A stretch of 54,161 nucleotides of DNA from the NCBI GenBank assembly GCA_023897205.1, contig JAHWDD010000035.1:1-54161 (forward strand). Direction: 5' to 3'. The stretch is from Exophiala sp. HKRS030 (Eukaryota > Ascomycota > Eurotiomycetes > Chaetothyriales > Herpotrichiellaceae). A program made the translations under genes and the position numbers. Under the pieces are notes generated by a model. That model saw nothing but the letters and a program-made list of their open reading frames with translations. It was not told where the DNA came from and did no database searches. Below are positions 43,980-54,161 of the stretch, piece by piece. Numbering within the stretch: the first letter of the stretch is position 1; the number at the start of each line of letters is the position of its first letter.

Positions 43980-44825
43980 CTACGTTGGAAAACCACGACA
44001 ACCCTCGTCCCGGACTGCGCAGTTCTCTTTTTCAAGCTCTCTCTCAAGATCCCCAGCCGATGCAAATCCCTTGGTCCAGCATTTCTCGATAATAGAACCC
44101 AGCCATACCTCGCTTGTTGACGGAAGTGTTTCCCGTCGAGGCCAAGTCGTCGGATCCCCCACTTGCTGCCAGTCTTCATAGATATCAAACGAACAATGTT
44201 GACCAGTTATGATCTCAAACATTACTGCCCCAAATTGTCCAATATCGGTTAGAATAGAAAATCCATATTTATCGCAGCCTTTAAGGTCCCATTCGAGATG
44301 CATTAAAGAAGATTCAGAGAAGTCAATGAGCCTGATATTCATATCATCGTCATACACGATATTATCCAGCCGGAAGTCACAGATGATAACACGTTTAGTA
44401 TGTGCGAAGGCCATAGTACGCGCCAAGTGAAGTAACCAGAAGAGCTGACGAGACCTTTTTAGCCGGATCTCGCCTAGATGCTGCCGTAGGTCGCCATTCA
44501 TCAACGGCATCTGGATTGAGGGTTCTTCGGAGTCGACGTTATAACAGCGGATAATCCCAGGATGGTCGCCTAGCCTTTTATAGATAGCTTTTTCGTGCTT
44601 GAAAGACATGATGGCAACGGCGAGCTCGTTGTAGTTGTCTTCATTGTGGTCCAATATTCTGTCATGAACAGGAACTCCATCAATTTCGGACAACTTCGAT
44701 ATCCGGGGGATTTTGAAGGCGTATCCTCCTCGATTGACGACAATGCCTGCACCACCCACTCCAATAATCTCATCTTTCACAATTGTGCCGTCGAGATATA
44801 GGTAGTTTGCGATGTCCGATGTCAT
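43980..44825 (-). CDS. Protein-kinase-like protein with altered catalytic motifs
   Basis: An intron-free frame of 281 residues with the kinase fold: glycine loop GVGGAGIVV, the ATP-anchoring Lys in YAFKIPR, an RLGDHPGIIR segment, and the catalytic loop VIICDFRLDNIV. In the loop the usual HRD is CDF, but a downstream D and N are kept. The magnesium loop is LIDFSES instead of DFG. DIGQFGAVMFEI-x-TG follows in the C-lobe. Such small kinase-like genes are expanded in accessory regions of filamentous fungi. It may be a weak kinase or a pseudokinase. No lesion. It is convergent with the sirtuin. Confidence 0.7.
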   Translation of the reverse strand: MTSDIANYLYLDGTIVKDEIIGVGGAGIVVNRGGYAFKIPRISKLSEIDGVPVHDRILDHNEDNYNELAVAIMSFKHEKAIYKRLGDHPGIIRCYNVDSEEPSIQMPLMNGDLRQHLGEIRLKRSRQLFWLLHLARTMAFAHTKRVIICDFRLDNIVYDDDMNIRLIDFSESSLMHLEWDLKGCDKYGFSILTDIGQFGAVMFEIITGQHCSFDIYEDWQQVGDPTTWPRRETLPSTSEVWLGSIIEKCWTKGFASAGDLERELEKENCAVRDEGCRGFPT

Positions 44826-46440
44826 GAATAGTTGGGTCCGTCTGTATATGAGTCGTGTGGCTAGGTTGGTGGGCGAAGCGCGTAAGAAGGGCTAAACAAG
44901 TTGATATTCCGTGGCAAAAGCTTCGATCACGAAATGCCTGCTTAGGGAGAACTCTAGACATAAATGCATTGAGAGGTTGAGCTGAGTTGTTGATTGTCGC
45001 TGCTCAACGACGGCCCATTGGCGCACTTTCTTGGCAATGCCCCTGCCCAGATTTAGGTAGCGCATATATTTGTTTTCCTTGCCTCACTTTAACTAACTTG
45101 TTATTCTTAATCTACCCCACCTTGCGCCTCTCCTAGAGCTCGTGCTTGCTACTTCCACACATAGACCCATGTCCTTTACTAGAGCCTAGTGGAAGACAAG
45201 GCGCGGGCCGGTATATGTACATCGAGAATCTTATCTTAGTCGGGATGATAGTATCTACTAGAGGAGTTGGTACATATAAAGAGGGTCATTGCTCTCTCGT
45301 GCGATTCCCTACTCATACAGAACTAAAATTTTTGGCATCGACACCTAAGGATATTCGATTCCAAACCCTTCCGCTTCATCGAGAGAAGGTTAATAACTGG
45401 CATACCTCAATTATCTACCATGCCGAATCCAAAAGGTTGTGGCTGCAAGATCGAACACCCTGCCAGGCGACGTTTTCCGGACTGTTCTAAAACACCAAAC
45501 TCTCAAATTTCGTGCCTCTTGACTCACATCCCCAAAAACAGAACACATGTTTGTAATCGACAGGATGTTCAGAGACACACTTTCGAAAATATTCATCCGG
45601 CCTCGTCGACTCGGCGTCACGAAAACTGCTGGAATCATCGCGTCCCGGGAGGTTATTATCACAACGGACAGTTTCATGGCCCATTGTATATGAGAACCGC
45701 CTTCTGAAGGCGGTCAGCCATCATTTCGGACGTGTCTTGAGTGCAATGATGCGGCATCAATTGCCACAACGGAATCTTGTGTCGTGAAGAGATTAATGGG
45801 ACATTCATTGCTGAAAGGAGAATTCTTCCTGTCTCTCACTCCCTCATACGGTTAGCGAAGTACGAACAGAGATATCATCCACTAAGAATTGTTCTTGCGA
45901 CATGACAAAGTCATGATATACGCAGAGCATTTCTATATCTGGCCCGGCGAGCCGGGCAGGCCTCCAACATCTTGTTGGAATTTAGTGTCCTTCCTCACAA
46001 TTTCTCCAACTAGTTTACGAGTAGCAAGCGGAGATTCAAGCTTGTCAAGTAACAATAGGGGGCTTGTAGGGGGATGTATTTCTCACAATCACACACTCTT
46101 CCACGTCTCTCACACTCTTCCACGTCTCTCACAATCTGCCTTACAACATTATATTGGTCTTTCTAAGGCGCCTACGCTCCTAGATAAGTAGTGCGTACGT
46201 AGGCGTCGTATCTGCGAAGGAATGCAATTTCTCAAGAGCTGCGGCGGACCACACGGCAAGCTGCATGATCGCCTCATTATAGTCCCCTCCCGCCTCTTTG
46301 ACTTCAAGGCCACAACCGAGGAAAAAGGGTGCTTATGTATACGTCTGCCATGTGAAACTCGGTCGAGACGAGTTGAGAAATTGAGAATTGCAGTCCTTTC
46401 GCAACTTGGTTGGCACGCCGCGAAGAATATTACTACTCGT
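44826..46440. other. Intergenic with short coding-like fragments
   Basis: Short plus-strand frames at 45146-45490 (contains RFPTHTELKFLASTPKDIRF and SKRLWLQDRTP), 45420-45707 and 46222-46446 (contains SRLFDFKATTEEKG) look partly coding, but no family is recognised and no gene model holds. A 19-base unit, ctcttccacgtctctcaca, is repeated twice near 46092-46132. Confidence 0.35.
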
Positions 46441-48180
46441 AATTAGCCTTGGATCGGAAACGAAGGTAGGGAACTAACTTCTTGGGCTCTGCAAGCTCCA
46501 TATAATTGGGTACCTTTCGTTTGAACCACGCCATTGAAGGTGTCAGTATTGGGTCGCCAAAAATGACGAATCCAATGGCCAACCCAGTTGTCTTATAGAC
46601 CATGTAATAATTAATAAAAAGCGACATGAGGAATAGAGGGACTAGAACAGCATCGATTCTGAGGAAAGCAACATGAGAAAATGGTGAAGTTGGCGAAAGT
46701 GCGCTGAAGTTATGTTAGTAATTTCCGTAAAGGTACAGTAAAGGCACCTTACTTCGCAACCCTCTCCCAATTATCAGCAACCTCCCCAACCACATGTGGC
46801 GCAACATCAAGGATATTGGCAACAGTTTCCGGGTTGACACCAGCCCATATGATCTCTTCCATCGGCTCCTGAGTCTGATCGGTAGTCTCGGTGATATGCC
46901 CTGGTGCGGAACCTGCGGCTTGGACGGCTTTGACTGCTTCCCTGACAGGCTTCGGAACCTTCCCCTCCAGTGGATCTCCCTCCTGCTGTGGCTTGTTATG
47001 CATACCGATAGCCCTTTGAAGGTTATGTCGGACGTTGTCGACGAAATTGGCCGCTTCCTCCTCCATAGCTTCACCCGGCTGCTTTTCCGGAGCACCGGTG
47101 AGTGTGTCGTTGGTGCCTAGCTGACCTGCCTGCGGCTTCTGGCACCCGCCTGTCATGATGTTTACCAGAGCACGCGGTGCTGGCGGAAAGAGTGCGTTGC
47201 GAGCTTCCACAGAAGAGGCCACGAGAATCAATGTCCCCAGGAGGAGCGGCATAAGAAGATCAAGTAGCCACGCAGTGAAATATACCTTAGTTGATGTCAG
47301 TACGACGTTTTGCTGCGGTACAGAGGTCAGCGTGGCTTTGTGGTCAACGTACCGCGCAGAACGCCGATGTACGGCGAGTCTCCTTCCATGAACGAAGTCG
47401 CGATACTTGTTTTCCAAGACTTGCGAAGCCAAGAACCACAGTCAAGTAAATCCGTTCCAGGTGCAGCGTCAATTTGTCGGCCGCATGATCCTGAGACCAC
47501 GCATCATTAAGGTCGAGACCACTTGCAATTTCCATAGGCACAGCTCTGACATCGAAGACATCCTACGTAATCGAAATCAGTCCTGTAGAAAAGAATTTTC
47601 CTTGGATAGCATGATCGGACGGGGGAAGTCCCACCTTGTTGAAGCGTCTGATGAATTGAAAAAGCTCTCTATTTGTGTGACCACCTATCAGCGGATCAGG
47701 TATCTCTACATTAGCCTTATGCCAACCAATATCTCTCACGACTTCGGCGTTGCTGCTACTAGGCTGTGTGGTTTGAACAGCACCTCGGACCTCTGGTACC
47801 TGGTGCGCCAGCTCGTGACTGTCCGCATTAAGATCCTTCCGCAAGATCGCTGCCGGGCCTTCCACCAGCACATGGGACTGATCTTGCAAGGTAGCCATCA
47901 TAGTAGGGAGCTTGGTGTCATGAATGTTCGTGCCTGGTAGTACCGCCTGGTGGTCGAGACTTCGGTGAGCCCGCGGAGCAGTCCGTCCATTGGATGAGCC
48001 AAGCAAGGCATATGCTCTATCTTGCAAGGTAGCTGACATCGTTGGGGAAGCGTTGTCACGAACGTCAACGCCTGGCAGGGAATGCACCAAAATTGGTGGG
48101 GAAACGTCATTCACGTCCATCCCCTGACGTGACGTCGTCGTAATTGTGTGCCGCATATCGAGTCGTGGGGATGTCGTCAT
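46441..48180 (-). pseudogene. DUF3292 membrane protein, C-terminally truncated
   Basis: Exons from 48180 splice well: an N-terminal variable part, DIGWHKANVEIPDPLIGG and ELFQFIRRFNK (to about 47633), then DVFDVRAVPMEIASGLDLNDAW and LRSWKETRRTSAFC (to about 47352), VYFTAWLLDLLMPLLLGTLI (from about 47284), and a last exon with LFINYYMVYKTTGLAIGF and FGDPILTPSMAWFKRKVPN. These are the landmarks of DUF3292, multi-span fungal proteins of unknown function. The family normally continues for many more residues after this point (a segment resembling GVPTNAQL). Here the sequence after ELAEPKK runs to a stop at 46441 with no homologous continuation. The 3' end appears lost. Confidence 0.7.
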
Positions 48181-49277
48181 GAGTCGGAGCTAGCGTGGTA
48201 TCGAAATGTGATGTCGCACGTCCGTTCACACTCGTCCTTGACGATATTGAAGATATGTGCCCTGGTATGGCCGAGGACGTGGCTGCTGGTCGACTTTCTG
48301 GATCTGTTCTTTTACGGCTTGAGTTAGCGTCTCATCGATCGCTAGAGGGATGGTGCCTTAATTCTTAACAACGTACCTGCGTGATCTCACCGACGGACAA
48401 CCCCGCCAAGTGCTTGGAAATCAAAGAACTTCAACATGCTAACAAAGCCACCTCGCACAGAGTCCGGATAATCACGCCTAAATGTTTGAGGTTTGAGTTA
48501 AATTATCAAACACTCCCTGGGGAGAAGGATAGCCTTTTCACATAGAGTTTTAAACAAGAACCATGACCGCACATCAACACCCGTTCAACAACGTCTCTTA
48601 CGGGAGACCCTTCTGAAAGGGTTGAAGCCACGTTCCTGCTTTCGTTGCTGCTCTTTTTGGTCGAATATTCTCGCGCTGACCTTGAGGCATTTGAACGAAA
48701 CAAGAACCCTCGATGGATACCCGCAATACCTCAATGCTGCTTATGCTGTCCTGTCCAATGTGATCTCTTCAGACAAGTCAGGCTAGGTCTCAAGAATGCT
48801 TTTCCCAACAGGCCAATTTTGATACTTACAAATATGCTTTTCCCAACAGGCCAATGTTGATACTTCAAATAAGATGCCGGCAAATTGATCCGTATTTCCA
48901 ATCTCAAGATAGAGAACGGCATCATCAACACAGTTCTTAGAGAGCACTACCCGTCCACATTCCGTTTTTTGTAGGAACAGGAGTGCTTTCTCCTGCACCC
49001 GTTTTGGACCTTCGTCAAAAGCCTTGTATACACGGTCGCCAAAATATTCGTGGAGTACAGCCGTGTCAAGTCTAGCTAGCGCGCCGAGCAAGCACATTGA
49101 GGAAACCACCGATCATTTTCCGGTACTTAGCTTCCGCAGCTACCTTGATTGCGATGCGTTGTGCTTTAACCACCAGCCTCGAAATGCTTTATCCTCAGAT
49201 TGGCGGAGGTTTTCGACGGTCTCTTCGTATGACGACGACAGTACATCACAGCTGGGGGATCGGGCCTCATCTACGGG
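48181..49277. other. Intergenic with a 38-bp direct repeat and a coding-like minus-strand fragment
   Basis: The minus-strand frame at 48783-49109 reads LLGALARLDTAVLHEYFGDR and KRVQEKALLFLQKTECGRVV, which looks coding, but no family is recognised. A unit beginning atgcttttcccaacaggcca starts at 48796 and again at 48834 (period 38). I see no other gene. Confidence 0.35.
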
Positions 49278-50031
49278 ATGGATAAGAGAAGAGTTATAAA
49301 ACAACACTTTGAGGGCGAAGAGAGTGATGCTGAGCGTGAGCGTCGAGCATATACACGTCTTGGTTCACATCCAAATAATTACGAGCTATCTTGGAAGTCT
49401 GAAAGAAGGATCTATAATTCTGGAATGAGGTCAGTCCTTCGGGAAAAGTATCAAAATCGAGTGCGGACAAGATTCCATTGCATAGGAAAGTCCGCTGGTT
49501 GAGGCAGGCTGCAAAGGGTTTAAGATACGCACATGAAAAGGGCATTGTCCAAGCCGATGTTAGATGTCACAATATGACCTGACAAGGGCCTATGGCCTGA
49601 CGATATCCATGGGATCCGAGTGCCTGAAATTGATTGACTTCGGAGGTGCGAGTATTGATGGTGAAGAGCATGGCTCCTGCTATCAATGGTATAGTTATCG
49701 ACGATCAACACCGGAAGTCAGCAAGCAGACCGATATCTTCGCGTTTAGTTGTGTGATATACGAGATCTCGACGGGCAGACACCCATACCACGAATTCGAA
49801 GCATCTGACAATCGGTCACACCTTGTCGAACAATTGTATGAAGAATACCAATTTCCTGATATCACAGATCTACCATTGGGCCAACTGATGCAAGGCTGCT
49901 GGCATGGCACGTTCAATTCTATGAGCGACGTCGTCCAGGCGTTAGAAGCGGCAGACTCCGTGAGCATGAATGCGAAGTATGGAGCTGGTACTGTTACCAA
50001 AGTTCGCAAATGCTGCTGCTTTCCCATTTAA
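49278..50031 (+). pseudogene. Protein kinase relic with frameshifts
   Basis: Pieces of a kinase domain lie in order but in different frames: AERERRAYTRLGSHPN (49330), VRWLRQAAKGLRYAHEKGIVQADVRCHN (about 49490-49575, read across frames), then one frame to 50031 with LKLIDFGGASI (intact DFG), SYRRSTPEV, TDIFAFSCVIYEISTGRHPY and LGQLMQGCWHG. The catalytic loop has QADVRCHN in place of HRDxKxxN. It belongs to the same broad group as the gene at 44 kb. At least two frameshifts separate the N-lobe from the C-lobe. Confidence 0.65.
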
Positions 50032-50394
50032 AGTATTTACTTGGAAAAAGATGAGATCACCAGGTCGAGACATGCATGCTTTGCCTTTGGATGTCTTCTC
50101 TTCCAGTTTGAGCAGGGAAGTCCTCTGCATAGCGACACTTTCGACCATTTACCTCTACACCAACGGATATTGTACATCGAGCGCTTGTATTCCGAGGGAA
50201 ACACCCTGACGTATTCGGTCTTTTCTTTTCAGGGCGGACTATTCTAGCATGTTGGAATCTTCTATTTCGAGATATTAGTATGGCCGAATGGTTGATGGCC
50301 TTGAGCAGGGCTTTCTAGCCAGCCTTTGCAGTTACACTCATCTCGGTCGTACGAACCTCACTCCGCGCGCATTGTGCCTTCGGACACTTTAATC

Positions 50395-51611
50395 ATGTAT
50401 GCCAATCCCACTTTTCCACGTCCACAGACATCTCTAGTTCCAGGACAAAACTTCGAAGCTGCCACAACGAGCTCAACGGCCCCCTCCACTGGAGCTTCGA
50501 CCAAACAGGGATACTCGAGAGTTGTCGCCAAACGAGTTACGAATAATGAGAAAGCAACATTACTTTACAAAAGCGAAGGCCGTTGGAAGGGAATGGGGAC
50601 GGTGGAGATGCGCGAGACCGAAGGAAAAAAGGTGTATCTCTCTTTGGAGAAACAGATATACGTTGAAGTCAAAGATTGTAAAAATGAGTCTGTCACGTCG
50701 ATCAGTGTCTATGCCGCAGTGGGTGACATACTGTGGAGGATGGCACGCGATGCGGAATTGCTAAATATGCGTGATATGCAGAGTGCCACGAAGGAGAAAC
50801 TTATTGAGTACATGATATCCCTTCAAACCAGTCTCGAGTCGAGAATGTCGAAACCGAAACGGAAGCGCAGGAGTCTGCGTTGTGTCCGTCCCTCGGAAGT
50901 CCAGCCTAGTACACCCTCGGAGTGGTACCGAGCTAGGGAGCGAAGATCTGCAGCGCAGTATCAAAGCATTACGCGTCAACCAGAGGACTACCTGCAGCAA
51001 CTCCAGGCGAGTTGCCAAAAACTTGGCTCAGCGGAGGAGGCGTTGAGCAGAGTCAAACACGAACATAGTGAGCAAGAAAGCAAAATCACCGAGCTCCAGA
51101 GGCATCTCATGGCAGCAGAACAAACCGTCACTAGTCAGACTAGCGAGCTCGCAACCCTGAGGCGACGTCTCCACGAGAGAGACCAAGCGGCTGAGCAGAA
51201 ACTTCGCAGTTACAGGCATCGACTATCAGCGACTAATCAGACTCTGGTACAAGCCCAGCGTGCCGCAGAATCAACTACGGAAGAGCTGTTGTGTACCAAA
51301 GCCACAAAAGAACAAGTGGAGAAGGAATTCAAGGAAGCCTGTCAACAAATGAGCAAGCTACCACTTACAGCTCAACAGAAGAAGAGCTGGCGGAGGCTCG
51401 ACGAACCATTGCCGAGCAAAAAGGCGAAGTCTCATCGCTCCAGAAACAACTCAGTGAAAGCCAAGCACATGCTAGGGAGCTCCTTTCTACATCTCGGGCA
51501 GAATTAAAGCAGGTGAAGTTGACATTGGATACCGCCACACAGCAATTGCAGTGCAACGAAGCGAAGCGGGCAGATTTTGAAGTGGAGCACTCGGTCAGCG
51601 GCCAGCCATAA
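50395..51611 (+). CDS. Long coiled-coil protein, frameshifted
   Basis: From MYANPTFPRPQTS the frame runs to about 51345, then continues in another frame (EQATTYSSTEEELAEARR) to 51611. A globular front part (about residues 40-150; GYSRVVAKRVTNNEK, KVYLSLEKQIYVEV) is followed by a basic linker (KPKRKRRSLR) and a long heptad coiled coil (EEALSRVKHEHSEQESK, LATLRRRLHERDQAAE, EVSSLQKQLSESQA). The family is unknown. A one-base lesion near 51345 splits the coiled coil. A further frame at 51577-51891 may be the continuation. Confidence 0.55.
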
Positions 51612-52295
51612 AATGCAGAAACGAGAAGCAGACGGTGCAGAGCGTCAGATGGTCGAAGTACCTACCGTCGCGGCAACAGAAGTGGCTTCCGCACAGCTTG
51701 GAGAGACATTTGGAGAACATATCTGGAATCAACCCGAGCAACGACGACAACGTGCGAATGCGATCAACGATGTTCAACCGACTTTTGGCCACGACCCTGG
51801 TGCACTTGAGACGGGCGACGACTGTTTTACAATTATCAGCCAGAGGATCAGTGGTGTATGCAAGGCTCTATCAATACAGAAGATAACGTGATACGAGTCG
51901 TGGCTGGACAGACCTGCCTTCCAAGATGTTGCCATCAGCTACCGGAGGCACAACTAATCAAGGCTGCAAACTGTGTGCGAAACATCTCGAGGAGTTTACA
52001 TGGATTACCTTGTCAGGAATGGGAACGGATTGGTGGCCCGGTCTCACGTGCCCGGCACGTGGAGGCCATCAATGTGATGCAGACAGCCTGAAGACCATAA
52101 TGGGTGTTACCAACACCTGGCAATGTGGGCTACCCTGTTTGAAATCGACGAAGATTTGATATTGCGGACCTGGAAATGGTACGTTGATCTTCTGCAAAAG
52201 GAGCTGGGATTGGCACGGAGCACATACGTACTGGTCGAAGTGATGCAAAAGGTGAGCCATCAGACACCACGGAAACTGACAAACCGCCTCTGCTG
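51612..52295. other. Uncertain region between coiled-coil gene and WOPR relic
   Basis: Frames at 51577-51891 and 51858-52159 may hold the tail of the coiled-coil gene. A frame from 52121 reads MWATLFEIDEDLILRTWKW. No gene model is supported. Confidence 0.3.
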
Positions 52296-52880
52296 GTGAA
52301 GGACGGCTTGGTCGATGGGCACCAACGGCTTTATGGCCCATTGGTGAATTTTGGCACATCCGAACCCGAGAGCCTGGTCAAGAAAACCATCACTGTCAAA
52401 AGCAATGACGACTCTGGCGCAATTTGGCACTTGGTGTCTTACTACCGGCCTGTTGGTGTTCTCCAAGGCCGTTTGCCAGTCCAGACAATCAACCAGGATT
52501 TCATTCTGCAACGATGGCACCTACCAAGAAATCCAATACCGTACGGAAACTCGTACGACGGCCAACGAGCTGCAGAAAGCAGATTATCGCAAATGACACA
52601 CCTGTGGGACAGTTCCCACCATGCTCAACTAGATTGGCCCATATTGAAAGAGTCTGACCGTTACCACACCAATTCCCACCAGGATCCATTTTCAGAACTT
52701 GTAATTTACGATAACGCTGCCATGCCTTGGTCAATCGATGGCCTGTTGGATCCAAGTCTTTTCCGTTATGGCAAAGCAGTGCTGACGGCAATTTTATCTT
52801 GTAGCGCCTCAATCCAGACCGCTGTGGCCAGGACACAATATGCGGGAGGCAAAAGAGAGGTATCGACGGCGTTGGAATAA
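52296..52880 (+). pseudogene. WOPR-box (Gti1/Pac2) fragment
   Basis: The frame contains ESLVKKTITVKSND then GAIWHLVSYYRPVGVLQGRLP, which matches the second half of the WOPR DNA-binding domain (LVKKTxS..., HLxSYYxxxxVxxGxL). Gti1/Pac2/Wor1 regulators control development and morphology. The first half of the WOPR box should precede it by 50-150 residues, but I do not see it clearly in any upstream frame. The tail (HLWDSSHHAQLDWPILKE onwards) is not conserved as far as I know. I treat it as a 5'-damaged relic; a functional gene with unusual splicing is possible. Confidence 0.45.
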
Positions 52881-53936
52881 GGTGGATAGGTCCCGGAGGA
52901 GGGTATGGCTTGATGCTGACGGTCCCAGCGAAGGTCCAGATGATGGTCAAGCCAATCAATAATCGGAAGCAATTCTTCCTTTGAGCAACCGACCTTTTTG
53001 GAATTCATGCTGACGGGGCCTTCGGGATCGCATATGCCGTATCGGCCAAAGGTTGCAGAAGGGACCGAGGAGGACCAGAAACAGTGGCCCTTAAGGCAGA
53101 CAATTGACGGAGCCAAAAATTGGGAATCGTCATCAACTCCTTTTTTGGCCCACCGCTACATTTAGACATGGGACGGTGCATAGTAGCTCCCTAAGTTTCG
53201 TGGTTGAGGGCGCTTGGTGTTCGCCTCATAGAATGTCTGATCATTGATATTGAAAAATTGAAGTCGACCACCATGAAAGGTCAACCGTATTTCGCTAGCG
53301 TCATATCAGCTAGCGGGGGTAGCTCGGTAACTTACGTGCTGCGACGCCAGTCGAGAAGGATATATCACGCTGGACAGTGCTTTTCGAGGAAACCGAGTTG
53401 AACTCGAACCGTAATCGTTGAAGATGTAATGCATTTTAGCGCCTTGGCACTATTCCATGGGATTTCTATATTTTCGGTAACGCGGAAAGGCGGCAAGAAC
53501 CAAGTGCGGGAGTCCAAGGGAGCTTGCAAGTAGAAGTGCCGTGATATTTCCCCATAATCTTTGGAGTACAAGTCTGTTTCAAAAACAAACACCAAGCTTC
53601 GCGTCAAGACGCTCGGACAACGGTGCCTCAAACTCCTGCAGCAATTTTGCCCTGGCGCATCACGAGCGCCTAAGATATCTGAGAAGAAAGGTGGTGGAGA
53701 TGTCTATATCCTCGCACGTGATCATGATGCGTCGACAAGGTCCGCCGTGTGGAAACCCACCCTGTTAGATGACTAATGAATTTCAAGGCTCACCGCGCAG
53801 CACTTCTTGATGACGACAAGAGTAGGCGGCCTGTTGCTGCCTCAATTAGAGCCAATATGGCTGCTGCAGTCAATGCAAGTGCCTATAAAATCGGCCGGAT
53901 CGCATGTGGCCCGCCTTCGTACTACGCTTTTCTCTT
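52881..53936. other. Intergenic, no gene supported
   Basis: Several short frames on both strands (for example 52766-53116 minus and 53541-53776 plus) overlap each other and show no family motif. The word cgctagcgtcatatcagctagcg near 53290 is a small imperfect palindrome. Confidence 0.4.
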
Positions 53937-54161
53937 CTACTCTTCGTCAAAGTCAGGTTCCATCTCCTCCCCGTGCATATGTCCCATTTCGTGTTCTTCT
54001 CCTCCTTCATGCTCCATTTCTTCTCCATAGTCTCCACCTTCCTGGTGCATCGGATCCTCGTGGGCGCCTAGCGGAGCGTAAGGGGTCCCGTCGGCGTGAT
54101 GTTCCGCGACGGCGCCCTGGTAGCCATGAGGGATCTGGTTGACGCCCTCCCCGTACTGATT
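53937..54161 (-). CDS. C-terminal end of an acidic His/Met/Gly-rich protein (partial)
   Basis: One minus-strand frame enters from the window edge and ends at TAG 53937-53939, giving 74 residues. It begins NQYGEGVNQIPHGYQG and becomes very acidic, with His and Met interspersed: EEMEHEGGEEHEMGHMHGEE, ending DFDEE. Such tails occur in chromatin and nucleolar proteins, and His/Met/Glu clusters can also bind copper. I do not know the family. The start lies outside the window. Confidence 0.5.
   Translation of the reverse strand, partial: NQYGEGVNQIPHGYQGAVAEHHADGTPYAPLGAHEDPMHQEGGDYGEEMEHEGGEEHEMGHMHGEEMEPDFDEE

Noticed and set aside
1..54161. tRNA or rRNA genes
   Set aside because: No cloverleaf with A/B boxes and no rRNA-like conserved sequence was recognised by eye; a covariance-model scan would settle this.

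Overview
The window reads as nuclear DNA of a filamentous ascomycete (Pezizomycotina). Genes carry many short introns (about 45-90 nt, GTRNGT-type donors, CTAAC/CTGAC-like branch sites), and the families are fungal: Pca1/CrpA-type metal ATPases, Zrc1-type CDF transporters, SUR7, DUF3292, WOPR and DUF3435/FluG-domain proteins. A 100-N scaffold gap lies at 12604-12703.

Layout. (1) 1-7.6 kb: four genes, mostly damaged: a possible TCP11-family fragment with a frameshift, an FAD aromatic monooxygenase pseudogene, a DUF3237 protein and a conserved hypothetical gene with one in-frame stop. (2) 7.7-31.6 kb: a dense heavy-metal homeostasis island. It holds three CDF (zinc/cadmium class) transporters, a divergent CAX exchanger, two Pca1-like P1B ATPases with Cys-rich N-termini, one CrpA-like Cu(I) ATPase, a stand-alone protein equivalent to the Cys-rich N-terminus of one of the ATPases, and two paralogous His/Gly/Tyr-rich repeat proteins. 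Eight of these genes form four head-to-head pairs sharing short promoters (CDF1/CDF2, HGY-A/Cys-rich orphan, ATPase A/CDF3, ATPase B/ATPase C). (3) 32.4-37.4 kb: smaller accessory-type genes: F-box/2EXR-like, SUR7 family, a compact B-type cyclin, and two hypotheticals. (4) 37.7-41.2 kb: a decayed DUF3435 tyrosine recombinase, the family that contains the Starship 'captains', transcribed towards the metal island and carrying C-terminal zinc fingers plus a chromodomain. (5) 42-54 kb: a Hst3/4-like sirtuin with a duplicated Cys/His N-terminus, kinase-like genes and relics, a C-terminally truncated DUF3292 membrane protein, a coiled-coil gene, a WOPR (Gti1/Pac2) relic and the acidic end of an unknown gene.

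How it may work together: the ATPases would export Cu(I) and Cd/Cu at the plasma membrane, the CDF and CAX proteins would load Zn/Cd/Co/Ca/Mn into the vacuole, and the Cys-rich and His-rich proteins could buffer metal in the cytosol. The position and orientation of the recombinase suggest that the island is, or once was, cargo of a Starship-type giant transposon whose captain has since been inactivated. No element ends were identified, so this is inference. Many genes show single-base frameshifts while the three 3-kb ATPase genes are clean. True decay and assembly error cannot be separated from sequence alone.
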